Shown one piece after another: positions 52,157-61,114 of a stretch of DNA of 64,000 nt. Position numbers and translations under genes: made by a program. The stretch is from Dysosmobacter welbionis. GTDB lineage: Bacteria > Bacillota > Clostridia > Oscillospirales > Oscillospiraceae. How positions within the stretch are numbered: the stretch's first letter is position 1; each line of letters begins with the position of its first letter. The notes under the pieces are model-generated. The model saw only the letters and a list, made by a program, of their open reading frames with translations. It ran no database searches and was not told where the DNA came from. The DNA lies in assembly GCF_005121165.3 (NCBI RefSeq), contig NZ_CP034413.3, positions 1,488,001 through 1,552,000 on the forward strand, written 5' to 3'.

Positions 52157-53979
52157 GGCCGTACAGGGTAAAGCCGTACACGGTGCCATCGTGGATCCAC
52201 CGGGCGCTCCTGTCCCTGCGGCCAGCGGAACGCCTGCCGGTTTCCAAATGGGCGGAGAAATGGCGGGTCCTGCCCGACACCAACGCCATACCGGGGCCAT
52301 TCCGCAACAGCGTGACCCCGTATCTGGCGGAGATCATGGACGCCTTTTCCAACGAGGATGTGGAGCGGATCGTATTTGTAAAGCCCACCCAGGTGGGAGG
52401 CACCACGGCCCTGGAGAATATGCTGGCAAGCGCCATTGACCAAGACCCAGCACCGACTATGATCGTCTACCCCTCCAAGGAACTGGCAGGGCGGACGGTG
52501 GAGGCGAAACTGGAGCCGATGATCCGGCAATGCAAACCGCTGGCAGCCAAGTACCGGGAGGCGGAAAGTCAAAAGCTAAAGCTGAAATTTGAAACCATGT
52601 TCGTTTTTCTTTCGGGAGCAAACAGTCCGGCATCCCTGTCCTCCACCCCGATCCGGTATCTGTTTCTTGACGAAGTGGACAAATTTCCGGGAGCCTCCAA
52701 AAAAGAGGCGGATCCGGTTTCCCTGGCCATAGAGCGCACCAAGACCTACACCACAAACCGCAAGATCTTCATGGCCTCCACCCCGACGCTAAAATCCGGC
52801 CATATCTGGAAAGCCAAGGAGGAGGCAGAAGCGGAGAAGCATTATTTCGTACCATGCCCCCATTGCGGTGAGTACATCGAATTTGTTTTTGCACAGCTGA
52901 AATGGCCGAGCAAGGACGATGTGCCGGACAGCGCCGAGCGGGCAGAAATGGCAGCGTATTCCTGCCAAGCCTGCGGGGCCGTGATCACAGACCAGGACAA
53001 GGGGAAAATGCTGGCCGCCGGCAGGTGGCAGACGGTCCGGCAGACCGCCGCCAGGCCCTCCAGCGTGGCCTATTGGCTGAACACCCTGTACTCCCCTTTC
53101 ACGCGGTTTTCAGAGATCGCCAAGGAGTTCCTGCGTTGCAAAGATGACCCGGAGCTGCTGCAAAACTTTGTCAACAGCTGGCTGGCGGAGCCGTGGGAGG
53201 ACACCAAACTGCGCACCAATGCGGAGCTGGTGCTGGAACGGCAGACCGAGGTGGAGGCATACGACCTGCCGAAATGGACAAAGCTGATCACCGCCGGCAT
53301 TGATGTGCAGGAAAACTGCCTTTACTGGACAATCCGGGCCTGGGGAGATTACATGACCAGCCAGAACATTGCACACGGACAGGCGCTTTCCATGAACGAG
53401 GTGGCGCAGATCATGAACACCGAGTTTATACACCCGGACGGACAGCGGCTTGTGGTGTCCCTGGCCTTGATGGACAGCGGAGACCAGACGGATGAAGTTT
53501 ACGACTTTTGCCTACTAAATTCAGATTGGGTGTTGCCAAGCAAAGGAACCAGCACCATGCTGTCTAACTATCGCCTATCCACGATCAACAAGGCAGGAAG
53601 CAATGCCAACGGAATGACACTGGTACTGGTGGACGGGGGAAAATACAAGGACATGATCGCCGCCCGCATGAGGAAGCCAAACGGGCGCGGATCATGGATG
53701 GTCTACAAGGACTGCGATCTGGACTATGCGGAGCAGGTTACCGCGGAGCATAAAGTGACCGAGCGAGTAAACGGGAAAGTGGTGCAGAAATGGGTGCCAA
53801 AAACTACCCATGCAGATAACCACTATCTGGACTGCGAGGTGTACGCGGCGGCGGCGGCGGACATGCAGGGCGTCCGATCCCTCTACCTGCAAAGCCAAGA
53901 GCCGGAGAAGCCAAAAAAGCCGGAGCCTGCGCCGACACCGGAGGAAAATTGGATCCGGCAAAATGAAAGCTGGGTATAA
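52153..53979 (+). CDS. Terminase large subunit, GpA family
   Basis: 608 aa. The ATPase has the P-loop variant VFVKPTQVGGTTALENM (about 75-91) and Walker B YLFLDEVDKFPGASKKE (about 169-185). A zinc finger follows (CPHCGEY and SCQACGAVIT). The nuclease part begins TAGIDVQENCLYWTIRAWGD and contains VDGGKYKDMIAARM and ADNHYLDCEVYAAAAADM near the C-terminus. These are hallmarks of lambda GpA-type terminases, which make cohesive ends, so a cos-type phage is likely. Confidence 0.94.
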   Translation: MRPYRVKPYTVPSWIHRALLSLRPAERLPVSKWAEKWRVLPDTNAIPGPFRNSVTPYLAEIMDAFSNEDVERIVFVKPTQVGGTTALENMLASAIDQDPAPTMIVYPSKELAGRTVEAKLEPMIRQCKPLAAKYREAESQKLKLKFETMFVFLSGANSPASLSSTPIRYLFLDEVDKFPGASKKEADPVSLAIERTKTYTTNRKIFMASTPTLKSGHIWKAKEEAEAEKHYFVPCPHCGEYIEFVFAQLKWPSKDDVPDSAERAEMAAYSCQACGAVITDQDKGKMLAAGRWQTVRQTAARPSSVAYWLNTLYSPFTRFSEIAKEFLRCKDDPELLQNFVNSWLAEPWEDTKLRTNAELVLERQTEVEAYDLPKWTKLITAGIDVQENCLYWTIRAWGDYMTSQNIAHGQALSMNEVAQIMNTEFIHPDGQRLVVSLALMDSGDQTDEVYDFCLLNSDWVLPSKGTSTMLSNYRLSTINKAGSNANGMTLVLVDGGKYKDMIAARMRKPNGRGSWMVYKDCDLDYAEQVTAEHKVTERVNGKVVQKWVPKTTHADNHYLDCEVYAAAAADMQGVRSLYLQSQEPEKPKKPEPAPTPEENWIRQNESWV

Positions 53980-53993
53980 AACGGGAGGACAAA

Positions 53994-54221
53994 ATGGAAA
54001 ACACGCAGATGAAGCCGGCGGAAATGCTGGAGCAGGTAAATAAAGCCATTGCGGCGGTGCTGGTGGGAGGCCAGTCATACAAGATCGGCAGCCGGTCCCT
54101 GACACGGGCGGACCTGTCCATGCTGAAATCCATGCGGGACGATCTGGAGGCCCAGGTGGCAGCGGGCACCCCCTCCCACCTGCTGGATCGGACCTTTGTG
54201 GCCTACTTTGACGGGAGGTGA
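53994..54221 (+). CDS. gpW-like head-tail joining protein
   Basis: 75 aa (MENTQMKPAEMLEQVNKAIA; GSRSLTRADLSMLKSMRDDL). Size, sequence pattern and place between terminase and portal match gpW of lambdoid phages, which joins head and tail. Confidence 0.75.
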   Translation: MENTQMKPAEMLEQVNKAIAAVLVGGQSYKIGSRSLTRADLSMLKSMRDDLEAQVAAGTPSHLLDRTFVAYFDGR

Positions 54222-54230
54222 CGGCAGCCA

Positions 54231-55783
54231 ATGGGGTTTCTGGACAACATCATAACCGCCATTTCGCCGGAAGCTGGCTATAAGCGGGAAGCGTGGCGGC
54301 AAGCCCTGGAGGAGCTGCGGGGGTATGACGCAGCAAGCCATGGGCGCTTAAATTCCGGGTGGAGGGTTTTCAACGAGAGCGCGGAGCTGACGGACCGTTA
54401 CAGCCGGGATGTGATCCGCGCCCGTGCCCGCGACCTGGAGAGAAACAGCGACATAGGCCAGTCTGTGATCCGAGCGTTCCGGCGGAATGTATTTGGAAAG
54501 GGGTACAAACTCCAACCGAAAACAGAAAGCGAACTGCTGAACGATCAGCTGGGGAAACTGTGGAAACAATGGTGCCGCAAAGAAAACTGCGACATAACCG
54601 CGTCCCAGTCTTTCAACCAGATCATGCGCATGGCAGCCACAAGAAAGCAGGTGGACGGCGGGATCCTGTTCGTTAAGAGATACACGCGGGGCGGCCTGGT
54701 GCCGTTCAAACTCCAAATGATCGAGGTAGACGAATTGGACACCACCGCCTCCATACCGAGGCACAAGGGAAACACGGTGGTGGGTGGGATCGAGTACGAT
54801 CCGGCCCGTCGGGCGGTGGGGTATTTTATCCAGCAATACGATGTGGAGGGCTGGAAACTGACCACCCCGGTGTACATAGAGGCAAAATATGTGATCCCAT
54901 ACTGGACAAAGCGGCGCCCCAGCCAACTGCGGGAGGTGTCGGACCTGGCCCCAACCATTACGAGGGTGCGGGACACCAACGAATTTATTACAGCCGTTTC
55001 CGTCAAGGAACGGATCGCCGCATGCCTGGCCGTATTCATCAAACGCGCAACCCCAACGGGAGGTTTTGGACGCGGCGGCGTGGTGAGCAACGGTGACCGT
55101 GTGACATACGAGGGAAAGAGCCTAACTCCTGGCATGATCAAAGAAATGAATGTGGGGACAGTATCGAAACTGTGGAACCAAAGAGCGCAGGATCGGACGC
55201 CTCCCAATTCTTGAAAATGCAATGGCGCCTGATCGGCGCCGGCCAAGGCATGAGCTACGAGGCCACCAGCCGGGATATGTCGGAAAGTAACTATTCCAGC
55301 GCAAGGCAAGGGGCGAATGAGGACGAAGCTACATTTGCCGAGGAGATCGAGCTGCTGACCGAGATCATGAGCGAGATCTACGAAACCTTTGTTATTTCCT
55401 GTTATCTCACCGGGCTGATCAACCCGCCCGGATTTTGGGATAAAAAGGCGGATTACATGGCGCACAAGTGGGTGCAAGCACCGAAAAAGTGGATCGACCC
55501 CACAAAGGAAACCACCGCCACAAAAACCGCCCTGGCCACGGGGCAAAAGACATTCCAGGATGTCGCAGCCGAACAGGGCAAGGACTGGAAAGACGCCATA
55601 AACGAAATGGCCGAGGTCCTGAAATATGGCCGTAAAGCCGGCATTGAGATGGGGGGTGTAATTTATGGCCAAGGAACAGCAGCAGAACAGCAGAACGCAG
55701 GACAGGAACCAGGGGACCAGGTGCATGGGGCAAATTCTAACCCGACAGGAGGAGGGGCAGGACAGCCGCAGACGGACAATTAG
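54231..55783 (+). CDS. Portal protein, lambda B family, frame broken at a G run
   Basis: The first frame (MGFLDNIITAISPEAGYKRE) runs to 55214. The second contains SQFLKMQWRLIGAGQGMSYE and continues to 55783. Restoring one G at GGGG 55154-55157 joins them as MIKEMNVGDSIETVEPKSAG, giving about 517 aa, normal for lambda-type portals. Conserved blocks: YSRDVIRARARDLERNSDIG, DGGILFVKRYTRGGLVPFKL, ESNYSSARQGANEDE. It forms the ring through which DNA enters the capsid. It overlaps the protease gene by 119 bases, common in this cassette. Confidence 0.93.
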
Positions 55784-56273
55784 CTTTTCCAGCGAGGAGC
55801 CATACCGGCGCTATTTTGGCATGGAGATCCTGGACCATGCAGCCGGAGCCGTAAACCTGGAGCGCCTGAACAGCGTGGGCGTTCTCCTGTTCAACCACGA
55901 TGTGGACAAAGTGGTGGGACGGGTGATCCGTGCCTGGATCGAAAATAACCGCGGCATGGCGGAGGTGGAATTTGACACCGACGCCGACGCAGAAAAAGTT
56001 TTCGGAAAGGTGCAGAGCGGAACCCTGAAAACCACCTCTGTCCGATACAGCGTGGACAGCTGGGAGGAGGTGCGCCCCGGCGCCACATCCGCCGATGGAC
56101 GGTTTCAGGGACCGTGCCAGATCGCCAGGCGGTGGACGCCCCTGGAGGTGTCCATTGTTTCCGTGCCGGCAGACGCCACCGTGGGCGTAGGCCGTTCCGA
56201 CGCAGACACGGCACCGGACCTGTCCGCATACGAGCGGCAGATCCAAGTCAATCAAAACACTTTTAGGAGGTAA
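55665..56273 (+). CDS. Prohead protease (HK97 U35 family)
   Basis: 202 aa from the ATG behind GGGGGGTG inside the portal end; a second ATG at 55725 is possible. VGVLLFNHDVDKVVGRVIRA carries the catalytic His, and RRWTPLEVSIVSVPADATVG the Ser. It trims capsid and scaffold during maturation. It directly precedes the capsid gene. Confidence 0.88.
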   Translation: MAKEQQQNSRTQDRNQGTRCMGQILTRQEEGQDSRRRTISFSSEEPYRRYFGMEILDHAAGAVNLERLNSVGVLLFNHDVDKVVGRVIRAWIENNRGMAEVEFDTDADAEKVFGKVQSGTLKTTSVRYSVDSWEEVRPGATSADGRFQGPCQIARRWTPLEVSIVSVPADATVGVGRSDADTAPDLSAYERQIQVNQNTFRR

Positions 56274-56279
56274 AGAGCA

Positions 56280-57833
56280 ATGACCATTCAGGAAATGATC
56301 GCCAGACAGCAGGCGATTGTGACCCAGGCCCGGAACGAGGGCCGGGGCCTGTCCCGCGAGGAGCAGACGGAGTTTGACCAGCTCCAGGGCAAGATTGACG
56401 CTGCCCGCGCCGCAGGCGGCCAGGAGGGAACCCAGGGCGGCGCGGAGTCTCCCGCAGACGGCAGCCGCGGCGCCGGGGATCCTGCCGGCGCAGAGGGCCA
56501 GGACGGCGGAAGCGACGCAACCAGACAGGCCGTCGAGGCGGAGCGCCAGCGCAACAGCGACATTGTGGCACTGTGCCGCCAGGTGGGCATGGACCCCGCA
56601 GAGCATATCCGCAGCGGCCACACCATGGACCAGGTGCGCCAGGCGGCGGTGGACTTCATGATCGCAAACGGCGGCCCCGTAGCAACCCGGACCGATGACG
56701 GCCAGGGGAATGAGTTCCGAAACGCAGCCGTGGACGCCCTGCTGCTGCGGGCCGGCGTTCCCGTGAGCAATCCGGCCAGAGAGGCGGAGAGCCTGCGCGG
56801 TATGTCTGTGCGGGATCTTATGATCGAGTGCATGGCCCGGAGCGGCGAGGGAACCACCACTTCCCTGCTGCGCATGGGAAAGAATGACCTGTGGGACATG
56901 GCGGTGCGCCAGTTCCTTTCCCCCACGGCCTCTTTCCCTGCCATTCTGGACCAGGCGATCCAGAAATCCATCGTTCACCAGTACCAGAATGTGCTCACCA
57001 CCTTTGACCTGTGGACCAGCAAGGGGAGCCTGCCGGACTTCAAGCCCAGCAAGGCCCATGAATACACCATCGGCGGCGGGGAGTTCGACAAGGTGACCGA
57101 GGGCGGAGAGCTGAAGCATAGCAGCCTGGACACCAGCATGAACCCGCTGCGCAAGCTGGACACCTACGGGACGCAGTTCACCATGACCCGCGAGGCGTTC
57201 ATCAATGATGACATTGGCTTTTTGTCCGAAATGCCGGGCCAGTATGCCCGCGTGGCAAAGCGGAAGATCAACAAGCAGGTGTATGAGGTCATCGTGAAGA
57301 ACCCGGCCGTATATGACGGTGTGGCCCTGTTTGATGACGCCCACAAGAACCTGATCTCCACCGGAACGGCCCCCACCATTGAGAGTGTCCAGAAAATGAT
57401 GATGAAGCTGCTGCGCCAGACGGATCCTTTCGGCGAAAGCATTATGGTACAGCCCAAATTCATTCTGGTGCCTGTGGGGTACGGCTTCCTTATGTCCCAG
57501 CTGCTTGAAACCGCGCAGGTTGATGTGGACGGAATTGGCAGCCACACCGCAAACGCGCTGTACAAGTACCGGACCCAGCTCCAGGTGGTGGAGGAGGGCA
57601 CAATCAATGCCCTGGCCGGAACCAGTGCGGTGCCCTGGTACATCGTAGGCGACAAGTCCACGGCCAAGAGCGTCCAGGTGGACTATCTGAACGGCGTTGA
57701 TACACCGAGTTTCCGCCGGAGTGAAAAGGCCGGTTACCTGGGCTTTGTGTGGGACATTTGGCTTGATTGGGGTATCACCGTCATGGACCACCGCGGAATC
57801 GTCCGCAACAACGGTGTGGCCATCACCGAGTAA
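56280..57833 (+). CDS. Major capsid protein with N-terminal scaffold segment
   Basis: 517 aa behind TTTTAGGAGG. Residues 1-60 are a helical delta-like scaffold (MTIQEMIARQQAIVTQARNE), followed by a Gly/Ala-rich linker to about 85. The capsid domain has LTTFDLWTSKGSLPDFKPSK, GGGEFDKVTEGGELKHSSLD, YGTQFTMTREAFINDDIGFL and ends DHRGIVRNNGVAITE, as in Mu/HK97-fold capsids that occur with ClpP- or U35-type proteases. Confidence 0.9.
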   Translation: MTIQEMIARQQAIVTQARNEGRGLSREEQTEFDQLQGKIDAARAAGGQEGTQGGAESPADGSRGAGDPAGAEGQDGGSDATRQAVEAERQRNSDIVALCRQVGMDPAEHIRSGHTMDQVRQAAVDFMIANGGPVATRTDDGQGNEFRNAAVDALLLRAGVPVSNPAREAESLRGMSVRDLMIECMARSGEGTTTSLLRMGKNDLWDMAVRQFLSPTASFPAILDQAIQKSIVHQYQNVLTTFDLWTSKGSLPDFKPSKAHEYTIGGGEFDKVTEGGELKHSSLDTSMNPLRKLDTYGTQFTMTREAFINDDIGFLSEMPGQYARVAKRKINKQVYEVIVKNPAVYDGVALFDDAHKNLISTGTAPTIESVQKMMMKLLRQTDPFGESIMVQPKFILVPVGYGFLMSQLLETAQVDVDGIGSHTANALYKYRTQLQVVEEGTINALAGTSAVPWYIVGDKSTAKSVQVDYLNGVDTPSFRRSEKAGYLGFVWDIWLDWGITVMDHRGIVRNNGVAITE

Positions 57834-57847
57834 GGAGGTAAAGATCA

Positions 57848-58300
57848 ATGAACGCGAGATATTGGCAGAAAGGCGAAACCCTGGACTACACCGCCACCAA
57901 GGAGGCCGTGACCAACGGCCAGGTGGTGAGCCTGGGAGGCCGGATCGGCGTAGCGGGAAATGACATTGCCAAGGGCGAAACCGGCGCCCTGCATGTTACC
58001 GGCGTGTTTATCATGGAAAAGGCCGCCTCTGTGACCGTGACCATGGGCGCCGCCCTCTACTTCGACGAAAGCGAGGAGAAGATCACCACGGTGGCGGCGG
58101 GAAATGTCCCTGCCGGCTATGCCGCCGCAGACGCGGGGGCAAGTGACGCCACCGTGCTGGTCAATATCGGGGATCCCAACGGAGCAGCCGCGGAGGTGGC
58201 CGCCGTGCATGACAGCCTGGCGCTGAAAGATACGAGCGGGAAAGTGTATGACATTACCGTGAGCACATCCGGCACACTGACCGCAACCGCGAGGGAGTAA
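57848..58300 (+). CDS. DUF2190 capsid decoration protein
   Basis: 150 aa. EAVTNGQVVSLGGRIGVAGN, DIAKGETGALHVTGVFIMEK, AALYFDESEEKITTVAAGNV and the alanine-rich repeat pattern match DUF2190, proteins that sit on the capsid outside. Place directly after the capsid gene supports this. Confidence 0.87.
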   Translation: MNARYWQKGETLDYTATKEAVTNGQVVSLGGRIGVAGNDIAKGETGALHVTGVFIMEKAASVTVTMGAALYFDESEEKITTVAAGNVPAGYAAADAGASDATVLVNIGDPNGAAAEVAAVHDSLALKDTSGKVYDITVSTSGTLTATARE

Positions 58301-58314
58301 GGAGGTAACGGGCC

Positions 58315-58743
58315 ATGAAAAGACTGATTGCAGAGCGGTCCGTGCTTTACCTGGGGCGCATGTACGCCCCAGGTGACGCCCTCCCCGCCAGCGACGGGAT
58401 CATGGTGGCGGCCTGGCTGAGAGCAAAGAGCGCAAAGTGGACCGGAGAGGCCGCAGAGCCGCAGCAGAGCGCCCAGGAGGACGCGGCGAAAACGGACGGG
58501 TCCCAGGATAGCCAGGGACAGAACGAGAGCCAGGAGGGCAAGGAAAACGGCCAGGAGGCCAAAATGGTGGAGGGACACCTGGATCCCGACCAACTGTCCA
58601 CCATGAAAAAGTCCGGCCTGGAGAAGCTGGCCGAACAGCTGGGAATTGATATTTCCGACGCCAAGAACAACAAGGAGCGGGCGGAGCTGATCGCGTCAGC
58701 CACCGTCCAGGTCCCTGAAACCGAAACCGGGAGCGCCCACTGA
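58315..58743 (+). CDS. Head protein of unknown role with charged linker
   Basis: 142 aa. The N-terminal 45 residues (LIAERSVLYLGRMYAPGDAL) form a small domain. A Gln/Glu/Ser-rich linker (about 47-85) follows, then a SAP/LEM-like helical end (LSTMKKSGLEKLAEQLGIDI). It is probably a connector or decoration factor; uncertain. Confidence 0.65.
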   Translation: MKRLIAERSVLYLGRMYAPGDALPASDGIMVAAWLRAKSAKWTGEAAEPQQSAQEDAAKTDGSQDSQGQNESQEGKENGQEAKMVEGHLDPDQLSTMKKSGLEKLAEQLGIDISDAKNNKERAELIASATVQVPETETGSAH

Positions 58744-59078
58744 TGGGCGCCCCCAGTTTCAAGGATCTTGTGGCGGCTGACATTTTCGATGTGTTCCTGA
58801 ATAAACAGGAGCATGCGGACACCCACACCATAGACGGAAAGCCCATGACCGTGGTGGTAGATGAAAACGAACTGCTGGAGCGGGACAAATCGAAAATGGG
58901 GATCCAAGTGGATGGGACATATAAAAGCCGCCGCCTGATCTATGTGGCCAAAGATGAATATGGACCGCGCCCCGCCTACGGGAAACAGATCGACTTTGAC
59001 GGGCGATTGTTCCGGGTGGCTGATTGCACAGAGGAGGCCGGCATGCTGGCCATCACGCTGGAGGCGGTGAGATCGTGA
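58743..59078 (+). CDS. Head-tail joining protein (lambda FII/ATF-like)
   Basis: 111 aa, start coupled to the previous stop (TGATG). FKDLVAADIFDVFLNKQEHA, IDGKPMTVVVDENELLERDK and RLFRVADCTEEAGMLAITLE match phage head-tail joining proteins. It overlaps the next gene by 4 bases (GTGA). Confidence 0.75.
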   Translation: MGAPSFKDLVAADIFDVFLNKQEHADTHTIDGKPMTVVVDENELLERDKSKMGIQVDGTYKSRRLIYVAKDEYGPRPAYGKQIDFDGRLFRVADCTEEAGMLAITLEAVRS

Positions 59079-59680
59079 GCGATACGCAGACAATTTTGCA
59101 GATCGACACCCAGGCGGAGATTGAAAAAATCATCCGGCAGCTGGACACCCTGCCCAATAAGCTGAAAGCCCCCAGCGTACTGGCCAGCGCCATCAACGCG
59201 ACGGCCAACGAGATGAAAAAGAAAATTGGCCAACGAGCAAGGAAACGCTATGCAATCAGCGACAAGAAGATCCTAACCAAAAAGGACCGCGGCGGGATGT
59301 ACCTGGAGCGGGCCACCGGATCCTCCAGTACCGCCACGCTGATCTCCAGGGGTGGCATGGTGGAGGCCATGGCCTACATGACCAGGAAGAACACCGAAAC
59401 AACGGCGGCCATGCTGAAAGTCCTGAACGAAAGCGCCATGACCGCGCTGGAGGTAGACGGGAGGAAAGCGTTTCAAACCACATTCCAAAGCGGGCATACG
59501 GCCATTGTGCAGCGCGTAGGCCGCAGCAGATTGCCCGTAAGATCCCTTATGGCCCCGGCGGTCCCAATGCTGTATGGAAAGAGCTATGAGGAGGCGGAAC
59601 TGGATTATTACGCCATCCTGCAACGGCACATCCAGCGAGAAGTAGAGCGGGCGCTGGGCAGTTTCGGAAATGCGGCATAA
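59075..59680 (+). CDS. Tail completion protein (GpZ-like minor tail protein)
   Basis: 201 aa from a GTG overlapping the previous stop. IEKIIRQLDTLPNKLKAPSV, LASAINATANEMKKKIGQRA, KRYAISDKKILTKKDRGGMY and the C-terminal YYAILQRHIQREVERALGSF match lambda GpZ/HK97-gp10-type proteins. It is followed by a hairpin and the reverse-strand SWIM gene. Confidence 0.82.
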   Translation: MSDTQTILQIDTQAEIEKIIRQLDTLPNKLKAPSVLASAINATANEMKKKIGQRARKRYAISDKKILTKKDRGGMYLERATGSSSTATLISRGGMVEAMAYMTRKNTETTAAMLKVLNESAMTALEVDGRKAFQTTFQSGHTAIVQRVGRSRLPVRSLMAPAVPMLYGKSYEEAELDYYAILQRHIQREVERALGSFGNAA

Positions 59681-59683
59681 AAA

Positions 59684-59708
59684 GGCGGCCCCATTTTGCA
59701 GGGCCGCC
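59684..59708. terminator. Hairpin between tail gene and reverse-strand gene
   Basis: GGCGGCCC / GGGCCGCC with 9-base loop. On the minus strand it lies just past the SWIM gene stop and could end its transcript; on the plus strand late transcription must pass it. Confidence 0.6.
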
Positions 59709-59714
59709 GGGAGG

Positions 59715-60269
59715 TCAGTTATTATAAAAATCTTCGCTGGTATATCCCATTTGCAAAGCAAGGAAATATATGTGCTTGCACGGTTTACTGCGCTTTTCAA
59801 AATCAGGGCATGAACAATAATCCAGCGTTGTGGTGTATTTGGTGCCGGTGGATCCGCTGACCTCTGCGGTCCCGGTGTCCACATCATAGCTGATCAACCC
59901 AAGACATTCATGGGACGCCTTTTCAAAGCGGTCCGACTGCGCCGCACCGCGGTGTACCTTTTCGTTCCATTCCCCAAACGAGTGGCCAACCGGGCACCGC
60001 CTGCTGCGGATGGAAACCAATTCTGTTTTTCTGACCGGAAACACAAGCGAATACGAAACAGTTTCCCGGATCGTTTCGCTCCCCTCCCGCCCCTCTATTG
60101 TGCGGAGTTCGCTTGTTTCCGGGTGCCCCTTTTTCCATTGGCCATACGCGGCCAAGGCGGCGGCAATTACAACGCCGCCACCAAACGCTTGAATTTCGCC
60201 GGTGAACAGGCACACAAGCGCCAAGACCAAAACCACGCCGGCAGCAATGTACAACCCTTTCCCTTTCAT
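59715..60269 (-). CDS. Reverse-strand membrane protein with SWIM zinc finger (phage moron)
   Basis: 184 aa from the ATG at 60269 behind AAAAGGGTGG; an ATG six codons upstream (60287) is the alternative. Two membrane helices near the N-terminus (LYIAAGVVLVLALVCLFTGE; VVIAAALAAYGQW). A central part (SLVFPVRKTELVSIRSRRCP) and a C-terminal SWIM motif follow: CSCPDFEKRSKPCKH with Cys152, Cys154, Cys164, His166. SWIM domains bind DNA or protein. It is the only gene against the late operon, with its own promoter and terminator, so it is probably expressed in the lysogen. Confidence 0.85.
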   Translation of the reverse strand: MKGKGLYIAAGVVLVLALVCLFTGEIQAFGGGVVIAAALAAYGQWKKGHPETSELRTIEGREGSETIRETVSYSLVFPVRKTELVSIRSRRCPVGHSFGEWNEKVHRGAAQSDRFEKASHECLGLISYDVDTGTAEVSGSTGTKYTTTLDYCSCPDFEKRSKPCKHIYFLALQMGYTSEDFYNN

Positions 60270-60319
60270 TTCATCCACCCTTTTCATACGCCGATATGCT
60301 GATTATTACCACAAAGGTG

Positions 60320-60348
60320 ATTATAAGGCACAATCGGTAACAAGTCAA
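60320..60348 (-). promoter_or_regulatory. Consensus sigma-A promoter for the SWIM gene
   Basis: Minus strand: TTGACT (60348-60343), exact 17-bp spacer, TATAAT (60325-60320). It is one of the best promoters in the window and lies inside a gap of the tail operon, pointing only at the reverse-strand gene. Confidence 0.88.
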
Positions 60349-60362
60349 GGAGGCGCGGCAGC

Positions 60363-60842
60363 GTGACGCAAGAATTTTTACAGGACGCCATGGTGGCGGA
60401 TCTAAAAGAGCTTTTCAGCCATGAACGGCTGAAAAATTCCCTGGGCGTGGAGCGGGAGATCCAGATTTACCCCCAGGATGTTCCGATCCGCCGGGGGGAC
60501 GATGAAGCCATAGACAAGGAGGCGCCGCCGGAGCCGTATGTGGTGGTGCGTCTCCGGGGCGGAAAGACAGAAAGCGACGATGATCCGCAGATCATCGACG
60601 CGGTTTTGGTGGCCTGTGTCTATGACCCGGATCCGGGGCGCCAAGGCTACCGGGACGCCTTGCACATCATCAACAAAATTTACCATCACTATTCCGCTTG
60701 CGCCGTGATCGGCAATCGCTGGGAGATCCTTTACCCCATGGAGTGGGTCACCCAAGAGGAGGACACCCACCCGCTTTATCTCACAGCAATGTCCCTGCGG
60801 ATCCAGGCGCCGGCGGTCCACAAGGAGGTGCCAGAGGCATGA
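60363..60842 (+). CDS. Tail terminator-like protein
   Basis: 159 aa from a GTG behind AAGGAGGCG. LQDAMVADLKELFSHERLKN, YVVVRLRGGKTESDDDPQII, VLVACVYDPDPGRQGYRDAL and HHYSACAVIGNRWEILYPME follow the pattern of tail terminator proteins placed before sheath genes. It overlaps the next gene by 4 bases. Confidence 0.72.
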   Translation: MTQEFLQDAMVADLKELFSHERLKNSLGVEREIQIYPQDVPIRRGDDEAIDKEAPPEPYVVVRLRGGKTESDDDPQIIDAVLVACVYDPDPGRQGYRDALHIINKIYHHYSACAVIGNRWEILYPMEWVTQEEDTHPLYLTAMSLRIQAPAVHKEVPEA

Positions 60843-61099
60843 CAACAAAGAAGCAAGCAAAGGCGGCGGAGGAGGCCGGAACCCTGGTGTACTGCGGTCC
60901 AACCATTCCCGGCGTGGCCAAGCAGTTCACATTTTACCGGGGCGGCGTCACCGCGGGGCTGAAAGCGGCCCAGGAGCGCAGGCCGGTGCTGCGCGCCCTA
61001 ACCATACCGCTGGATCAGCTGCCGGAGGCCATGAAGCAGCTGGAAATGAAACATGGCCGCATTTACGCACTGTACCGCGAGGCGCAGAGGCAGAAATAA
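60839..61099 (+). CDS. Small tail protein before the sheath gene
   Basis: 86 aa. Basic N-terminus (MTTKKQAKAAEEAG) then LVYCGPTIPGVAKQFTFYRG and LEMKHGRIYALYREAQRQK. This small protein regularly precedes the sheath gene in P2-like tail cassettes of Clostridia. No function assigned. Confidence 0.68.
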   Translation: MTTKKQAKAAEEAGTLVYCGPTIPGVAKQFTFYRGGVTAGLKAAQERRPVLRALTIPLDQLPEAMKQLEMKHGRIYALYREAQRQK

Positions 61100-61114
61100 C
61101 AGGAGGTAAAGCAA

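Noticed and set aside
55737-57848. Long minus-strand open frame opposite the capsid gene
   Set aside because: Shadow frame of the well supported major capsid and protease genes.
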